From Anarhynchus alexandrinus (lineage: Eukaryota > Chordata > Aves > Charadriiformes > Charadriidae): DNA of 64,000 bases. A model generated the notes under the pieces. The model searched no databases. It was not told the DNA's origin and worked only from the letters and a program-made list of their open reading frames with translations. Numbering within the stretch: the stretch's first letter is position 1; each line of letters opens with the position of its first letter. The translations under genes were made by a program, and so were the position numbers. Shown here in pieces: positions 13,021 to 24,524 of this stretch. Location of the stretch: the NCBI GenBank assembly GCA_008711295.1, contig VUYV01000015.1, forward strand, positions 4,286,050-4,350,049, read 5' to 3'.

Positions 13021-13508
13021 TTCTTTCCCTTGGGTCCTTGATGAGTCAGGTTCATCCTGCATACAACTTTTGTACCTTTTCCGCACTAATTAAAAGCAAA
13101 CAAGCAAGCAAACAAACACCAAAAAACCCCAAATGTTCTTCTCTTGATTCATATTATAGCTATCTTAAGCAGCATCCCTGCAGTGGTTGACACTGCAGTG
13201 GTCGGACTGGACATCAATGAACTCTGCAGATCCTTGCAAGTTGTAGTTAAAATATTCCACGCACTTAATATCAGCACAATTTTATACTCACCTGAGAAAA
13301 AATAAATGACACAGAGCTTGTTTTTTAAGCAAGTTAAACAACATTTAACAGTCAGGGGATGAATTACAAGGTTTACTGTGATGCATATTGAGACCTCCCA
13401 GAAGAAACCAAGATGTCGGTTCTCAAGTCTAACCTCAATGAGTCAGCTCTTCTCAATATGTATAAAACTGGTGACCACACTAATCCTGTTAAACACTTTA
13501 CACTCATC

Positions 13509-13541
13509 ATTAGCTACATTAGCTACAGATTAGCTACAGAT
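13509..13541. repeat. Three tandem copies of an ~11-bp ATTAGCTACAG unit
   Basis: The motif ATTAGCTACA(G) occurs three times back to back. The first copy is one base short. This looks like a local replication-slippage duplication. Confidence 0.85.
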
Positions 13542-16500
13542 TCCGCTCCCCACCTCCTCTGTATTGCTGCACTAGAGCATGTTAAACTGGTTCCGCTTTT
13601 CTGTGGGAGCATGAACTAATATGAACTCTTTTACAACTTCTTCCACCCATGTTGGGAGAGAAAGGAATAACTTCCCTTTCTAGGTCTTTCGTTTCATTTA
13701 AAAATCTCAAAGCTTTGCAGTCCTTACTGACCTGAGGTCATGTCCAACGTAGGTTCAAGAATATCAAGGATCTCAGTTCCCAAAATCTCCTGTGAAAGTA
13801 GTGAATACTCTCAATATCCTACAGCAGCAGGGTCTGCTCATGAAAACTTTCCTTTCTCTCCCCTTATAGCGCTCTCATATTTCCTAAACTTATTTACTTT
13901 GCTGAAATAAATCCTAGTATTTTTTTCCCTAAACTCTGCTCTTTACTTCCAAATCTTCATCTGCGTCTGCTAAAGGAGTCTTTTACTCACAGGGTTCAGC
14001 TGACAAAGTCCAACTCCAACAGATCAGTCAGTAAGTTGTGCCTATATTCAGCTATGTGCTGAAAGAAATGTACACATTATATTAGCCACAGGCTAATCTG
14101 CATTAACCAGAAGCGTGACTTGTGTCTTCCTTCATAAGAAGGATTTTTTGTCATCTTTTGAAAACCATTTGACCAAGTTCACATGAGTAACTTCTGCATT
14201 ATTGCTCTGGCTTTTTTTCAGAGCCATGCAGCTTGCCAATTAAATCATTTGAAGTTGCTGAATTATTTGCTGTGTGTGATAGTCATGTAGGTGTATACAG
14301 AATGTGCTGCATTTAATCTTCAATGGATGGAAAATTGCTGGCACTACGAATTTTGCCAACCCTTGCTTCTGCCTCCCCCCCTCCCCCCTTTGCAAATGGT
14401 TTTAGAATCTAAATGCAAACACATTAAGTATAAAGAATGAATTTGGCATATAAATTAATGGTTTCATGTCAGAGAGAGTACAGGTTTTGTTTGTTGGAGG
14501 AAGAAGCTAAAACATGCATTAAATCTACTGAATGGCTTCAGGTGATTGACCAGCACATTTTGTCCACGGGATGAGTTGCAGAAACAGATCTCAGCTGTGA
14601 AATGGCTGGCTGACTTTCATTATTATTTTTTCCTGTGTTTTTTTTTTTTTTTCTTTTGCTTCAAAGTGTCTTTACCCATGAACCAGTAGAGTTTCTCCCA
14701 ATACAAACTATCAAGTTTCACACTACAAGTTTTCAATGGCAGCCAATCTGGAGGACTGCATATATCTACCCCCAGACAGCTGCATTATGGAGCTAAAGGA
14801 ACTGCATCTAAATTCATGAGCCGATAAAAAGTAATCTGGCTAAAGTCTTTTTTATACCAGAATATACACTGATAATCACACCCCCTTGAATTACAAATGT
14901 TCCATAACCATTCAAACTGGTACCGAGTTACTGACATTATTTGAAGTAATGACATAATAAAACACACTTTAAAAGACAAACCCATAATTTACTTACTTCT
15001 CGCTTAAAAAATGTTTCAGAAATCTTTTGAGATCGTAATTGATGGGATACCAGATTTCATAGACCATCAAAGACTTGAATATGTTTTAATAAACCAGAAA
15101 AATTAAAGTCACTTTAGCTTACTAGCTGGCTTTAGATTTTTTTATTATTATTATTTCCTATGATTTTCCCCTTTCTTTCATCTTCCTGATCAGCTCACTC
15201 TTTCTCTCCCTTCCTAATATTTTAAAACTGCAGCTAAAAATTAATTTAAAACTATATTGACCTGCAGCTTTATCTTATTAATAAATATCTGAGTTTTTCT
15301 TTCCTTTTCCCCTTAGAAACAACAGATATATCTCCATTCTCAACTTGATAATGTTATAGGGAGGTACACTGAAATGAGGCATTTGATGCACGCAGTTTAG
15401 ACAGGGCATCCAACTTCCTTTGTTATGGTGTGACTACCTACCAGTCTATGCTCTACAAAACAGTGATAATTAATATGGTTGCTCAGTATAAGGGCTTGGA
15501 GGAACTTGCAGTGTCCATCTGTCTTTCTAATTGGCACTGTACACGAGCTGAGATTTCAAGAAAGTCAAAATCATGTTGATACCTCTTCCTTCCTTCCACA
15601 TCATGAAGAAGTCAAGCTAATTAAACTCCCCAGCTTTTGTTTTAAAGTAGAAGTGAGTTCTTTATAGCTAGTTCAACTGCAAAACTCAAACAAATTAAGC
15701 TAATTGTCTAAATGACTATCCTACTTTCTTTTCACCAGGTAAGTTCCCACATAACTGAGAAAACTTTGTGTAAGGACAGAATAGTGATCAAGTGTCCAAT
15801 TCTCTCAAAGTCATGTGATTAAGTACTCTTATTGCATTGCTTGAACAGAAATCTTAATGAGTCTTGGCCTTAAAATAAAGGAGGAAAAATTGTCATTTCC
15901 TGCCTGAGTTCCATAATCTTTTAGCTTTCAAATAAGGCAAAAGAAAGTGAATCAAACCAGTTTCCCTCAGTGCCTGTGAGTGACAATATTAGGAAATGTG
16001 TTTACATGTTGCAAGGTACATATTTTCATTAAAAATAAGAAAAAGGCAAACAAAACGGCAGAATATTTTTCCCTTACCCAAACCAAACCTAAGCACATAA
16101 TAGTCACCATGGATAAAAGTTTGCATTTTTCATGGGAAATATCTTTTAGCTGACGATGGTGGTGAAATGGTGAAATAAAAATAGTTCATTTTAGAGTCGC
16201 AGGGAAGTTCACAGTCCCTAATTCCAGGCTCCTAACTCCTAAGGTGCCCATAGTGAATCCTGCAACTCAATTGACTTAAGTCACTTCCATTAAAAACCTC
16301 CATACCCAGTTCCCGTTTACCCATGCCCTACCCTGCCTGAAGCTGAAAGTGCTTCTGTATTGTAACAAAATTTGATGTAATAACAACACAATGACAGTTT
16401 GGGGGCTGAATTCTATATCTGTAGACAATGCTCGTCTCTCAGCTTGTATTTACATGGTAGAACAGGGGTAAGTACTTTACAAAATGCCAACAGGTAGCGG

Positions 16501-16998
16501 TTGTGTTGCAATAAGTACCAACATCTGAGTAGACCGAACAAAAGACTACTTGAAGAGATTCATTTTAGCACCTCTTGTGGCAAATTGACTTGTGGAAGAC
16601 TCTCAGATGCTTATCTTTAACATCCAGACCTCTCTTTTAATACAGCTGGGTCCAGCTGCCAGGGTGGAACACTCTACCTGTTCATGCCTTAAACCTCGGT
16701 TCTCCACCCACATGTCCACACTCATTGAGCATGAAAGTGAAGGGCCCTGTGTGTGAAAGTGGAGTGGTGATGTGACAGCAGGAGAAGACAACTTGCTGGC
16801 CTACAGCGCTTCACTGCACTGCAGGAACTGCTGTGTTGTTTCAAGTCGGTGATCCATCTAGTGGCTGTTTACAATATACCTCAAAGAAAGATACAAAAAT
16901 CCTGTACCAGTCAGTGACTGAATTACCACTCAGTGACTGTCTTTTCAGAGCTGCTTCCATCTTTTGCCCAAGACTCGGAGTTGGACTACAGAGTTGGT

Positions 16999-17304
16999 GG
17001 CCTACAGAAAAGGTGGAGAGGGACTCCTTATCAAAGAGTCTAGTGATAGGATGAGGAATAACAGTTCTGAAAGAGGGTAGATTTGTATTAGATATTAGGA
17101 AGAAATTCTTTACTGTGGTGGGACACTGGAACAGGTTGTCCAGAGAAGCTGTGGAGCCCCATCCCTGGAAGTGTTCCAAGGCCAGGCTGGATGGGGCTTT
17201 GAGCAACCTGGTCTGGTGGAAGGTGTCCCTGGCAATAGCAGGGGGTTTGGAACGAGATGATCTTTAAGGTCCTTTCCAGCTCTAACCATTCTATGATTCT
17301 ATGA
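16999..17304 (+). mobile_element. CR1 retrotransposon 3' end (CR1-C/Y-like), 5'-truncated
   Basis: Sense reading starts at GGCCTACAGAAAAGGTGGAG and runs through the ATTAGGAAGAAATTCTTTAC, AGGCTGGATGGGGCTTTGAG and TGATCTTTAAGGTCC landmarks. It ends in CATTCTATGATTCTATGA. These are the end of ORF2 and the short 3' UTR of a CR1 element. Only about 300 bp remain. Confidence 0.95.
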
Positions 17305-19459
17305 CTCAATAGAAAGTTATGCTGATATAGAAAGGACTTTTGTCTATTATGTCTTCACCTGTTATACCTTTAACTCTTCCACCTGTATTACTTCTTTCTT
17401 CATGTTATTTCCCCTTTTTAATCAAGGAACATATCTTATTTCATGAACAGGAAGAAAGGCAGAGATTAATTCCACTGAATTTTAGGCTCTTAGCTAAGAC
17501 CGTTTACTTAGTAGCTTAGTCTATTAATATAATCAAAAGAGAAAAATATACTTCCTGAAGTGGCAATTTACTCTGCTTAGATCTGAATCACCCTGGAGGT
17601 TCCTGCAGCTTTCCAGCAGCTAAAGAGGGAGCAGAGAGTAATTTATCTAAAGTATTCTAGCCTAAACACCTCAGTTATGACCCTAAAGTTAGGTTCAGCT
17701 TGTGTCTTCACACCCACAATAACACCTGTAAATCTTTCCTTGCCTCTCTCAACCACCTATTTCTATTCAACCATTTTGTTTAAAGGGTGATCTCATTGCT
17801 GTCTGGATACCATGTTTTCCTCTGTGGGCCAGATCTTGCTGACTTGCTGAACTATCGTAATGCAACTTAGCTCAGGAGTCTATGTAGAAATAATCAATAA
17901 TAGGTTAGTAATAAGCAAAAACAGCATGATGCATCATTGACAGAATTACTCTCTCCTCAACTGTAGTAAATTAAGGATAGGTGAACACTTGCCTTTACAC
18001 AAACCTGCAGACAAAGTCTGAATTAATTACTACAGACAATGGTATCAGTACAACTGCTTTTCAGTCAGACACTTGAATCCTATCCCTTTAATAAGAAATA
18101 CCAGAAGCTGTGGGGTTTTTTTTGTTTGTTTGTTTTGCTTTTACCACAGCCTATCAGCATAAATACCACTTCCTTAGTTAGAATCCATCTGCTCTGTTGA
18201 CAATGTACTCAAATTGCAAGCAAGCATTTAATGGTGTCATGCTGAAGCGCAACAGAGTAGATGCTGAGAGCGCCTTAGGAGTCACTAAAATGAAAGGGCT
18301 TTTCTCTTAATTTCAGTCACCAGAAGACTTTGAACAGAACATGACATCTTAGCCATCTGAGCTTTTTAAACGAAACTTTGGCAGATACACAATGCTCAGC
18401 TCTGTGGTACCTAAATAATTGAGGCTTTGAAACATCAAAGTACTCACACCTTCAAACACTCAAGTAGCTTTATTTGAAAGATTCTTTTCACAAAAGAAGA
18501 CTAACTCTGCCATTTGAGATCAATGGATCTCTCTGAAACATAGTGTCCCTACTTTAGATTGGAACAACACTGGTTGTTTACTACATATTGACTAGCAGTG
18601 TCCCAGGTGCAGAAGGCATTTGATTAAATGGATGTCTTTGTGATGGCATGATACACTACAGAATTAGGGGTGACATTTGAAAAAGGGGAGAGGGGAATCA
18701 TTACGGCAAATATTAGAAATTTTATATGTTTATATGTTTTATATGTTTACATGTGCGTTTATTTAATTTTATTTTTTAGTAATGTAATGGAATTTAATTT
18801 AATTTAATTTAGCTTTGCTTTATTTTGCTTCGCTTTGGTTTATTTTATACCCAACAGACTTCTCCAAGACTAAGAACTGAGGTTTGTAGCAAATCAAAAG
18901 ATTAGTCATTGGTGACATACTCTTTTCAAAGGCCATGTAGTATCTCCTGGATTCTCTTCTCATTAGCAGGTTTAGCTCTGAGATTTAAAAGCTCTCCTTC
19001 ACTGCTGTGTTCCTCTTCCTCTCCCAACTAACCTTCACAAACCCTGGCTAAGGCAGAGCATGAAATTTGCAGTTTACCCATAGGGATCTTATAGTTTTTC
19101 ATATCCAGATCTGCTTTGTCGTTAAAGTTGTTATAGTTGTTTTTTATCATTATTAACTTATTATTCTAATTAGTGCATACAGTGGCCATTTGTATTTCTT
19201 GTTAGTGCATAATATACAAGAAACCAAGTCCCAAAAGGAAATTATGTCTTTAAACTGATCTTTATGTCCAAGACAGTGATCCTCAACCAACACTTCTTAG
19301 AAAATTCAGCTTCTTTAAAGGCATAGAAACCTTTATTTTGTAGTATAAACTTAGAAGGACCTAAAGTTCTCTTTTTTCACTTGACTACTGTGGCAGCCAA
19401 CTTGGCCTACCTATCTATACTCATTTACAGTTCTTCAAATCTCAAGTGGAGATTTGAGC
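17305..19459. other. Unique AT-rich noncoding sequence
   Basis: No gene or interspersed repeat is recognised apart from the low-complexity tract at 18716-18852. A T/G-rich run lies at 18114-18136. Confidence 0.55.
18716..18852. repeat. Low-complexity TTTAT/ATTTA and TTTGCT repeats
   Basis: Three short degenerate arrays follow one another: ATATGTTT units, then AATTT units, then TTTGCTT/TTTATTT units. The changing unit suggests repeated slippage in T-rich DNA. Confidence 0.85.
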
Positions 19460-19707
19460 AACCTGGTTTAATCTTGGATGTCATCTCTAAGCATGCAGAC
19501 GAAGAGAAGGTTATCGAGAGTGGTCAACATGGGTTCACCAAGGGGAAATCATGCTTGACCAATCTGATAGCCTTCTACGGTGACATGACTGGCTGGGTGG
19601 ATGAGGGGAGAGCAGTGGACATTGCCTGCCTCGCCTTCAGCAAGGCTTTTCACAGTGTCTCCCATAACATCGTCATAGGTAAGCTTGGGAAGTGTGGGTT
19701 AGATTAG
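19460..19707 (+). pseudogene. CR1 ORF2 fragment: central reverse-transcriptase palm, inactivated
   Basis: The reading [31 protein letters not shown] is the fingers/palm region of CR1 reverse transcriptase. The next motif, normally DFSKAFD in this family, reads AFSKAFH. The first catalytic aspartate of the palm is therefore missing, as is the second aspartate of the motif. A stop codon follows GKCGLD. The piece belongs to the CR1 element that spans it and is non-functional. Confidence 0.9.
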
Positions 19708-19901
19708 TGGACAGTGAAGTGGGTTGAGAACTGACTGAACAGCAGAGCTGTGATCAGTGGCGCAGAGTCTAGTTGGAGGCCTAGTGGTGTTCCCTAGAGG
19801 TCAGTACTGGGTCCAGTCTTGTTTAACATATTCATCAACGACCTGGATGAGGGACAGATTGTACCCGCAGCAAGTTTGCTGATGACACAAAACTGGGAGG
19901 A

Positions 19902-20681
19902 GTGGCTGACACACAAGAAGGCTGTGCCACCACCCCACAAGACCTGGACAGGCTGGAGAGTTGGGCAGAGAGGAACTTAATGAAGTTCAACAAGGGCAAG
20001 TGTAGGGTCCTGCACCTGGGGAGGAAAAACCCCATGGACCGTTACAGGTTAGGGGCTGACCTGCTGGAAGGCAGCTCTGCACAGAGGGACCTGGGAGTCT
20101 GGGTGGACAACAAGTTGACCGTGAGCCAGCAATGTGCCCTTGTGGCCAAGAAGACCAATAGTAACCTGAGGTGTATTAAAAAGAGTGTGGCCAGCAGGTC
20201 AAGGGAGGTTTTCCTCACCCTCTACTTTACCCTAGTGAGGCCACATCTGGAGTACTGTGTCCAGTTCTGGGCTCCCTGGTTCAAGAAAGATAAGGAACTA
20301 CTGGAGAGAGTCCAGTGGAGGGCTACAGAGGTGATGAAGGGAATGGCACATCTCTCTTGTAAGGAAAAGCTGATAGACCTGGGTCTGTTTAGCCTGGAGA
20401 AGAGAAGACTGAAGGGGGATCTCATCAACGTTTATCAATATCTAAAGGGTGGGTGTCAAGAGGATGGGGCCAGACTCTTTTCAGTGGTGCCCAGTGACAG
20501 GACAAGAGGCAACAGGCACAAATTGGAACACATGAAATTCCATCTCAACATGAGGAAAACCTTCTTTACTTTGAGGGCGGCAGAGCACTGGCGTAGGCTG
20601 CCCAGAGACCTTGTGGAGTATCCTTCTCTGGAGATATTCAACACCCCCTGGATGCATTCCTGTCCAACCCACTCCAGGTGA
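19902..20681 (+). pseudogene. CR1 ORF2 C-terminal fragment, open for 259 codons
   Basis: An uninterrupted reading frame of 259 residues covers the region after the FADD polymerase motif: [19 protein letters not shown], then [41 protein letters not shown] and [20 protein letters not shown]. In the family this is the thumb and C-terminal extension of reverse transcriptase. No start codon would normally exist here, because it is the end of a protein of roughly 900-1000 residues. The open frame probably reflects a fairly young copy and not selection in the host. It ends after HSCPTHSR, where the element passes into its 3' UTR. Confidence 0.93.
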
Positions 20682-20765
20682 ACCTGCTTTGGCAGGGGGG
20701 TTGGACTAGGTGATCTCCAAAGGTCCTTTCCAACCCTGACCATTCTATGATTCTGTGATTCTGTA

Positions 20766-21499
20766 ATCTGGCCCTGATTATGGCCCCTTCTTCTATGATA
20801 AGTAGGAATTTTCATGCCCACTACCCGCCGGTGGCTCAATTGTTAGAAATGCTCACAGATCACCTACTTTATATCCATGGAGTTGAATACAGAACAAAAT
20901 ACAAGTAGTTAGGGACACTTTTACATGTAAATATGGCCAAAAGAAGTGAGTCTGTGTATGCCTTTCAGTATTGTCACATATGAATTGAAGAAAACAGCTT
21001 ATAATTTCTGTCCTACTCTCAGTAGATCCAAACACTTATATCTTGATGGTGTTACACTCAAAATGTCGTTGGTTCAAAAGGGAACACTATCTCTTGTATT
21101 TGGAGCTAATGCTTTATTGTTAGTTTTATTAATGTTTAACAATCTAATAAAAACTTAATCTTTTTTTTTCTTATTTTTTTCTTGTTAGTTCCAGCACCAG
21201 TACACATAGTGGAAATTAACAGAGAAAAGCCCTTTACAGCTAAAATTGTTATTCAGAAAACTTACTAGTTCCCTTTGGTTTTATGCTTAACTTTCCAGTG
21301 TGCCTCTGGGTCACAATGTTGAAAGCTTCAGTCCTCCCAAGAGGAACACATAAGATGGAGTTATAAGTCAACAGTGTTCTGATGCAGAGAACTGTGTAAT
21401 AGTTGTGGTGGGGGATTCCTTCTCCTCAGTTTTCAGTGCACTTAGGTCTTTTATTTTCCCCCCTCACATTTTCCTTGCATGATCTGCTCCCTCTTTACG
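20766..21499. other. Spacer between two CR1 insertions
   Basis: About 730 bp of AT-rich sequence with no gene or repeat recognised. The exact 5' limit of the next CR1 copy is uncertain and may lie anywhere from about 21480 to 21550. Confidence 0.5.
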
Positions 21500-21888
21500 A
21501 GTTCCCAGCTGAGTTTGAAGGTGCACTACAGTGAGCTAGTGGGGCTCACTGACCAAGCTTTAAACTAGACTTGATGGGGGAGGCAGGTATTATCAGGCAT
21601 GCTAGTGACAAGCCAAGGGATGACACTCTGAGGTATGAGGGATGGGTTGGTAGCGAGGGCCTTCAACCTGTTGCTCTGAGATGTACTGGGTACACTGCAG
21701 CACACTCGAAGTCTCATGGAGATGAGCCAGGGGCTCCTGAGGCAATAGGAGCCAATGGGGAAACACTGATAAAACAACTCAAAGAAATGACACCTGGAGA
21801 GCAGCACTAAGGATTTGCACCCACTTCAGCCAGTAGGTCGACTTCAGCAGGGACCCAGCTTAAGTGTCTCTATGCAAACGCACATAGC

Positions 21889-22500
21889 ATGGGGAACAAA
21901 CAAGAGGAGTTAGAGATGTGTGTGTGCCTCCAGAGCTATGATCTCATTGGCATCATGGACTCGTGGTGGGATGGCTCTTATGACTGGAGTGTTGGAATGG
22001 ATGGGTTCAGGCTCTTTAGGAAAGACAGGCAGGGGAGAGGGGGAGGGCGTGTCACCCTCTATGTCAATGACCAGCGGGATGGATGAAGAGTGGACTGAGA
22101 GCTTATGGGTAGGGATTAAAGGGAATGAAGGGGCAGGCGACATTACAGTGGGGGTCTGCTACAAGCCACCTGACCAGGATTATGGAGCGGATGAGGCCCT
22201 CTATAGACAGATAGGAGCAGCTGCACGTTCACAGGCCCTGGTCCTCATGGGCGATTTCAACCACCCCAACATCTATTGGAGGGACAACACAGCAGGGCGC
22301 AAGCAATCCAGGAAGTTCGTGGAATGAGTCAATGACAACTTTCTTCTTCAAGTTGTAAAGGAGCCAACAAGGAGAGGTGCTATGCTGGACCTTGTCCTTA
22401 CCAACAAGGAGGGGCTACTGGGGAATGCCAAGCTCAAGGGTAACCATGAAATGGTCAAGCTGCAGTGACCATAAAATGGTAGAGTTCAAGAACCTTATGG
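21889..22500 (+). pseudogene. CR1 ORF2 apurinic-type endonuclease domain, broken
   Basis: The reading starts MGNKQEELEMCVCLQSYDLIG and continues IMDSWWDGSYDWSVGMDGF, then RQGRGGGRVTLYVND. A frame change near 22060-22090 moves the match to WTESLWVGIKG, DITVGVCYKPPDQ and LVLMGDFNHPNIYW, up to a stop after KFVE. The same frame resumes VNDNFLLQVVKEPTRRG past that stop, and another frame change leads to SDHKMVEFKNL. These are the ordered landmarks of the DNase I-like endonuclease that nicks the target. The family's ETW glutamate motif reads DSW here, so a metal-binding residue is altered. The GDFNHPN and SDH motifs persist. Confidence 0.92.
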
Positions 22501-22894
22501 CAGTGAGGATGGTGCACAGCAAGCTCACTATCCTGGAATTCAGCAGAGCAGTCTTTGCACGCTTCAGGGATCTGCTTGATAATGTTCCATGGGATAAAGC
22601 ACTGGAGGGGAGAGGGGCCCAAGGAAGCTGCTAAGTATTCAAGGACCACCTCCCCCAAGCTCAGAAGCGATGTATCCCAACAAAGAAGAAGTCAGGCAAA
22701 GACACCAGGAGTCCTCTGTGGATGAACAAGGAGCTCTTGGACATACTCACAAGCAAAAAGGAGGCCTACAGAGAGTGGAAACAAGGACAGACAGCCTGGG
22801 ATGAATACAGAGAAACTGTCTAAGTGATCAGGGATCAGGTTAGAAAAGCTAAAGCCCAGATAGAATTAATCTGGCCAGGGACATCAGGGGCAAC

Positions 22895-23260
22895 ATGAAA
22901 AACATATATAAGTATGTCAGTGATACAAGGAAGACTAGGGAAGATGTAGGCCCCCTCTGGAAGAAAACAGGAGACCTGGTTATTCGGGATATGGAGAAGG
23001 CTGAGGTACTCAATGACTTTTTTGTCTCAGCTTTCACCGTCAAGCGCTCTAATCACACCACCCAAGTTACAGAAGGCAAAGACTGGCTGCGAGAGTGAGG
23101 AACCACCCACTGTAGGTGAAGATCAAGTACGAGACCATCTAAGAAACCTGAAGGTGCACAAGTCAATGAGACCTGATGAAATCCATTTGCAGGTGCTGAG
23201 GGAACTGGCAGATGAAGCTGCTAACCTGCTTTCCATTATATTTGAAAAGTTGCGGTAATC
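22895..23260 (+). pseudogene. CR1 ORF2 region between endonuclease and reverse transcriptase
   Basis: Two overlapping frames share this region. The first reads [27 protein letters not shown] and NDFFVSAFT. The second continues EEPPTVGEDQVRDHLRNLKVHKSMRPDEIHLQVLRELADEAANLLSIIFEK. This is the linker and the N-terminal fingers of CR1 reverse transcriptase, where 'KS.GPDEIHP.VLRELAD' is the familiar motif. One frameshift separates the two parts, near 23080. Confidence 0.9.
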
Positions 23261-23364
23261 CGGAGAAGTTCCCACTGACTGGAAAAGGGGAAACGTAACC
23301 CCCATTTTCACAAAGGAAAAAAAAGGAAGACCTAGAGAACTGCAGGCTGGTCAGTCTCACTTCT

Positions 23365-23850
23365 GTGCCTGGCAAGATCATGGAGCAGAGCCTCCTGCAA
23401 GCTCTGCTAAGGCACATGGAAAGTAAGGAGGTGATCAGTGACAGTCATCATGGCTTCACCAAGGGCAAGTCATGCCTGACAAATTTGGTGACCTTCTACA
23501 ATGGGATTACAGCATTGGTGGACAAGGGGAGAACAACAGATGTGATCTACATGGACTTGTGCAAAGCATTTGACGCTGTCCCACATTACATCCTTGTCTC
23601 TAAACTGGATAGACATGGATTTGATGGATGGACCATTCAGTGGATAAGGAACTGGCTGGAAGGCCACACTCAAAGAGTTGCTGTCAACAGCTTGATGTCC
23701 AAGTGGAAATCAGTGATGAGTGGTATTCCTCAGGGGTGAGTACTGGGGCCGGTGCTGTTTAACATCTTTGTTGGTGACATGGACAGTGGGATTGAGTGCA
23801 CCCTAAGCAAGTTTTCTGATGACACCGTTGTGTGGTGCGGTCAACACACT
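23365..23850 (+). pseudogene. CR1 reverse-transcriptase palm domain, broken
   Basis: The frame reads [44 protein letters not shown] and [29 protein letters not shown], then a stop just after SGIPQG. Past the stop the same frame continues [31 protein letters not shown]. The palm aspartate in MDLCKAFD is kept. The polymerase motif reads FSDD instead of the usual FADD, keeping both aspartates. A frameshift follows at the WCGQHTGG reading. Confidence 0.92.
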
Positions 23851-24065
23851 GGAGGGAAGGGATGCCATCCAGAGGAACCAGGACAGGCTTGAGAGATGGG
23901 GTCACGCAAGCCTCATGAGGTTGAACCAGGCCAAGTACAAGGTTCTGCACCTGGGTTGCAGCAATCCCAAGTGGAAATAAAGGCTCAGTGGAGAATGGGT
24001 TGAGACAGCCCTGAGGAGAAGGACTTGGGTGTGTTGATTGATGAGAAGCTCAACATGAGCCAGTA

Positions 24066-24524
24066 ATGTGTGCTCACAGCCCAGAAAGCCAACCATATCC
24101 TGGGATGCATCAAAAGAAGCGTGGCCAGCAGGTCGAAGGAGGTGATTTTGCCCCTCTACTCTGCTCCGGTGAGACCCCACTGAAGTACTGCGTCCAGCTC
24201 TGGAGTCCTCAGCACAAGAAGGACACGGACCTGTTGGAGCGGGTCCAGAGGAGGGCCGCAAAGATGATCAGAGGGCTGGAGCACCTCTCCTATGAAGACA
24301 GGCTGAGAGAGTTGGGGTTATTCAGGCTGGAGAAGAGAAGGCTCCGGGAAGACCTTATAGCAGCCTTCCAGTATCTGAAAGGAGCCTACAAGAAAGCTGG
24401 AGAGGGACTTTTTGCAAGGGCAGATAGTGATAGGACAAGGGGTAATGGCTGCAAACTGGAAGAGGGTAGATTTAGATTACGGATCGGGAAGAAATTCTTT
24501 ACTATGAGGGTGGTGAGGCACTAG
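24066..24524 (+). pseudogene. CR1 ORF2 C-terminal fragment
   Basis: From about 24180 this frame reads [52 protein letters not shown] and [23 protein letters not shown]. That is the C-terminal part of CR1 ORF2. The first 38 or so residues of this frame are an out-of-frame reading of the upstream segment, so a frameshift lies near 24175. A stop (TAG) replaces the usual tryptophan in the 'VVRHWNRL' motif. Confidence 0.9.

Larger units (their letters stand above)
11151..16998. other. Unique noncoding sequence with ancient repeat scars
   Basis: No coding gene is visible. Within it are a candidate conserved block at 11690-11990 and MIR-like remnants at 12050-12112 and 12838-13020. A short tandem repeat lies at 13509-13541. 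A T-run ends near 14651 and is followed by CTTTTGCTTCAAAG, which resembles a splice acceptor by chance. Confidence 0.55.
19460..20765 (+). mobile_element. CR1 retrotransposon, 5'-truncated inside the reverse transcriptase
   Basis: About 1.3 kb of CR1 in sense orientation. It starts inside the reverse-transcriptase domain near an ISKHADEEKVI reading and continues through [13 protein letters not shown]. It then passes the polymerase motif FADDT at about 19870-19890 and the C-terminal domain, and ends with the 3' UTR (GGTTGGACTAGGTGATCTCC) and tail CATTCTATGATTCTGTGATT. Stop codons and frame changes split the frame near 19705, but the last third is open for 259 codons. The 3' UTR type differs from the copy just downstream, so the two are separate insertions. 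Confidence 0.96.

Noticed and set aside
14640..14662. T-run followed by CTTTTGCTTCAAAG as a splice acceptor
   Set aside because: No downstream open frame with a family signature and no donor in good context. T-runs followed by AG are frequent here.
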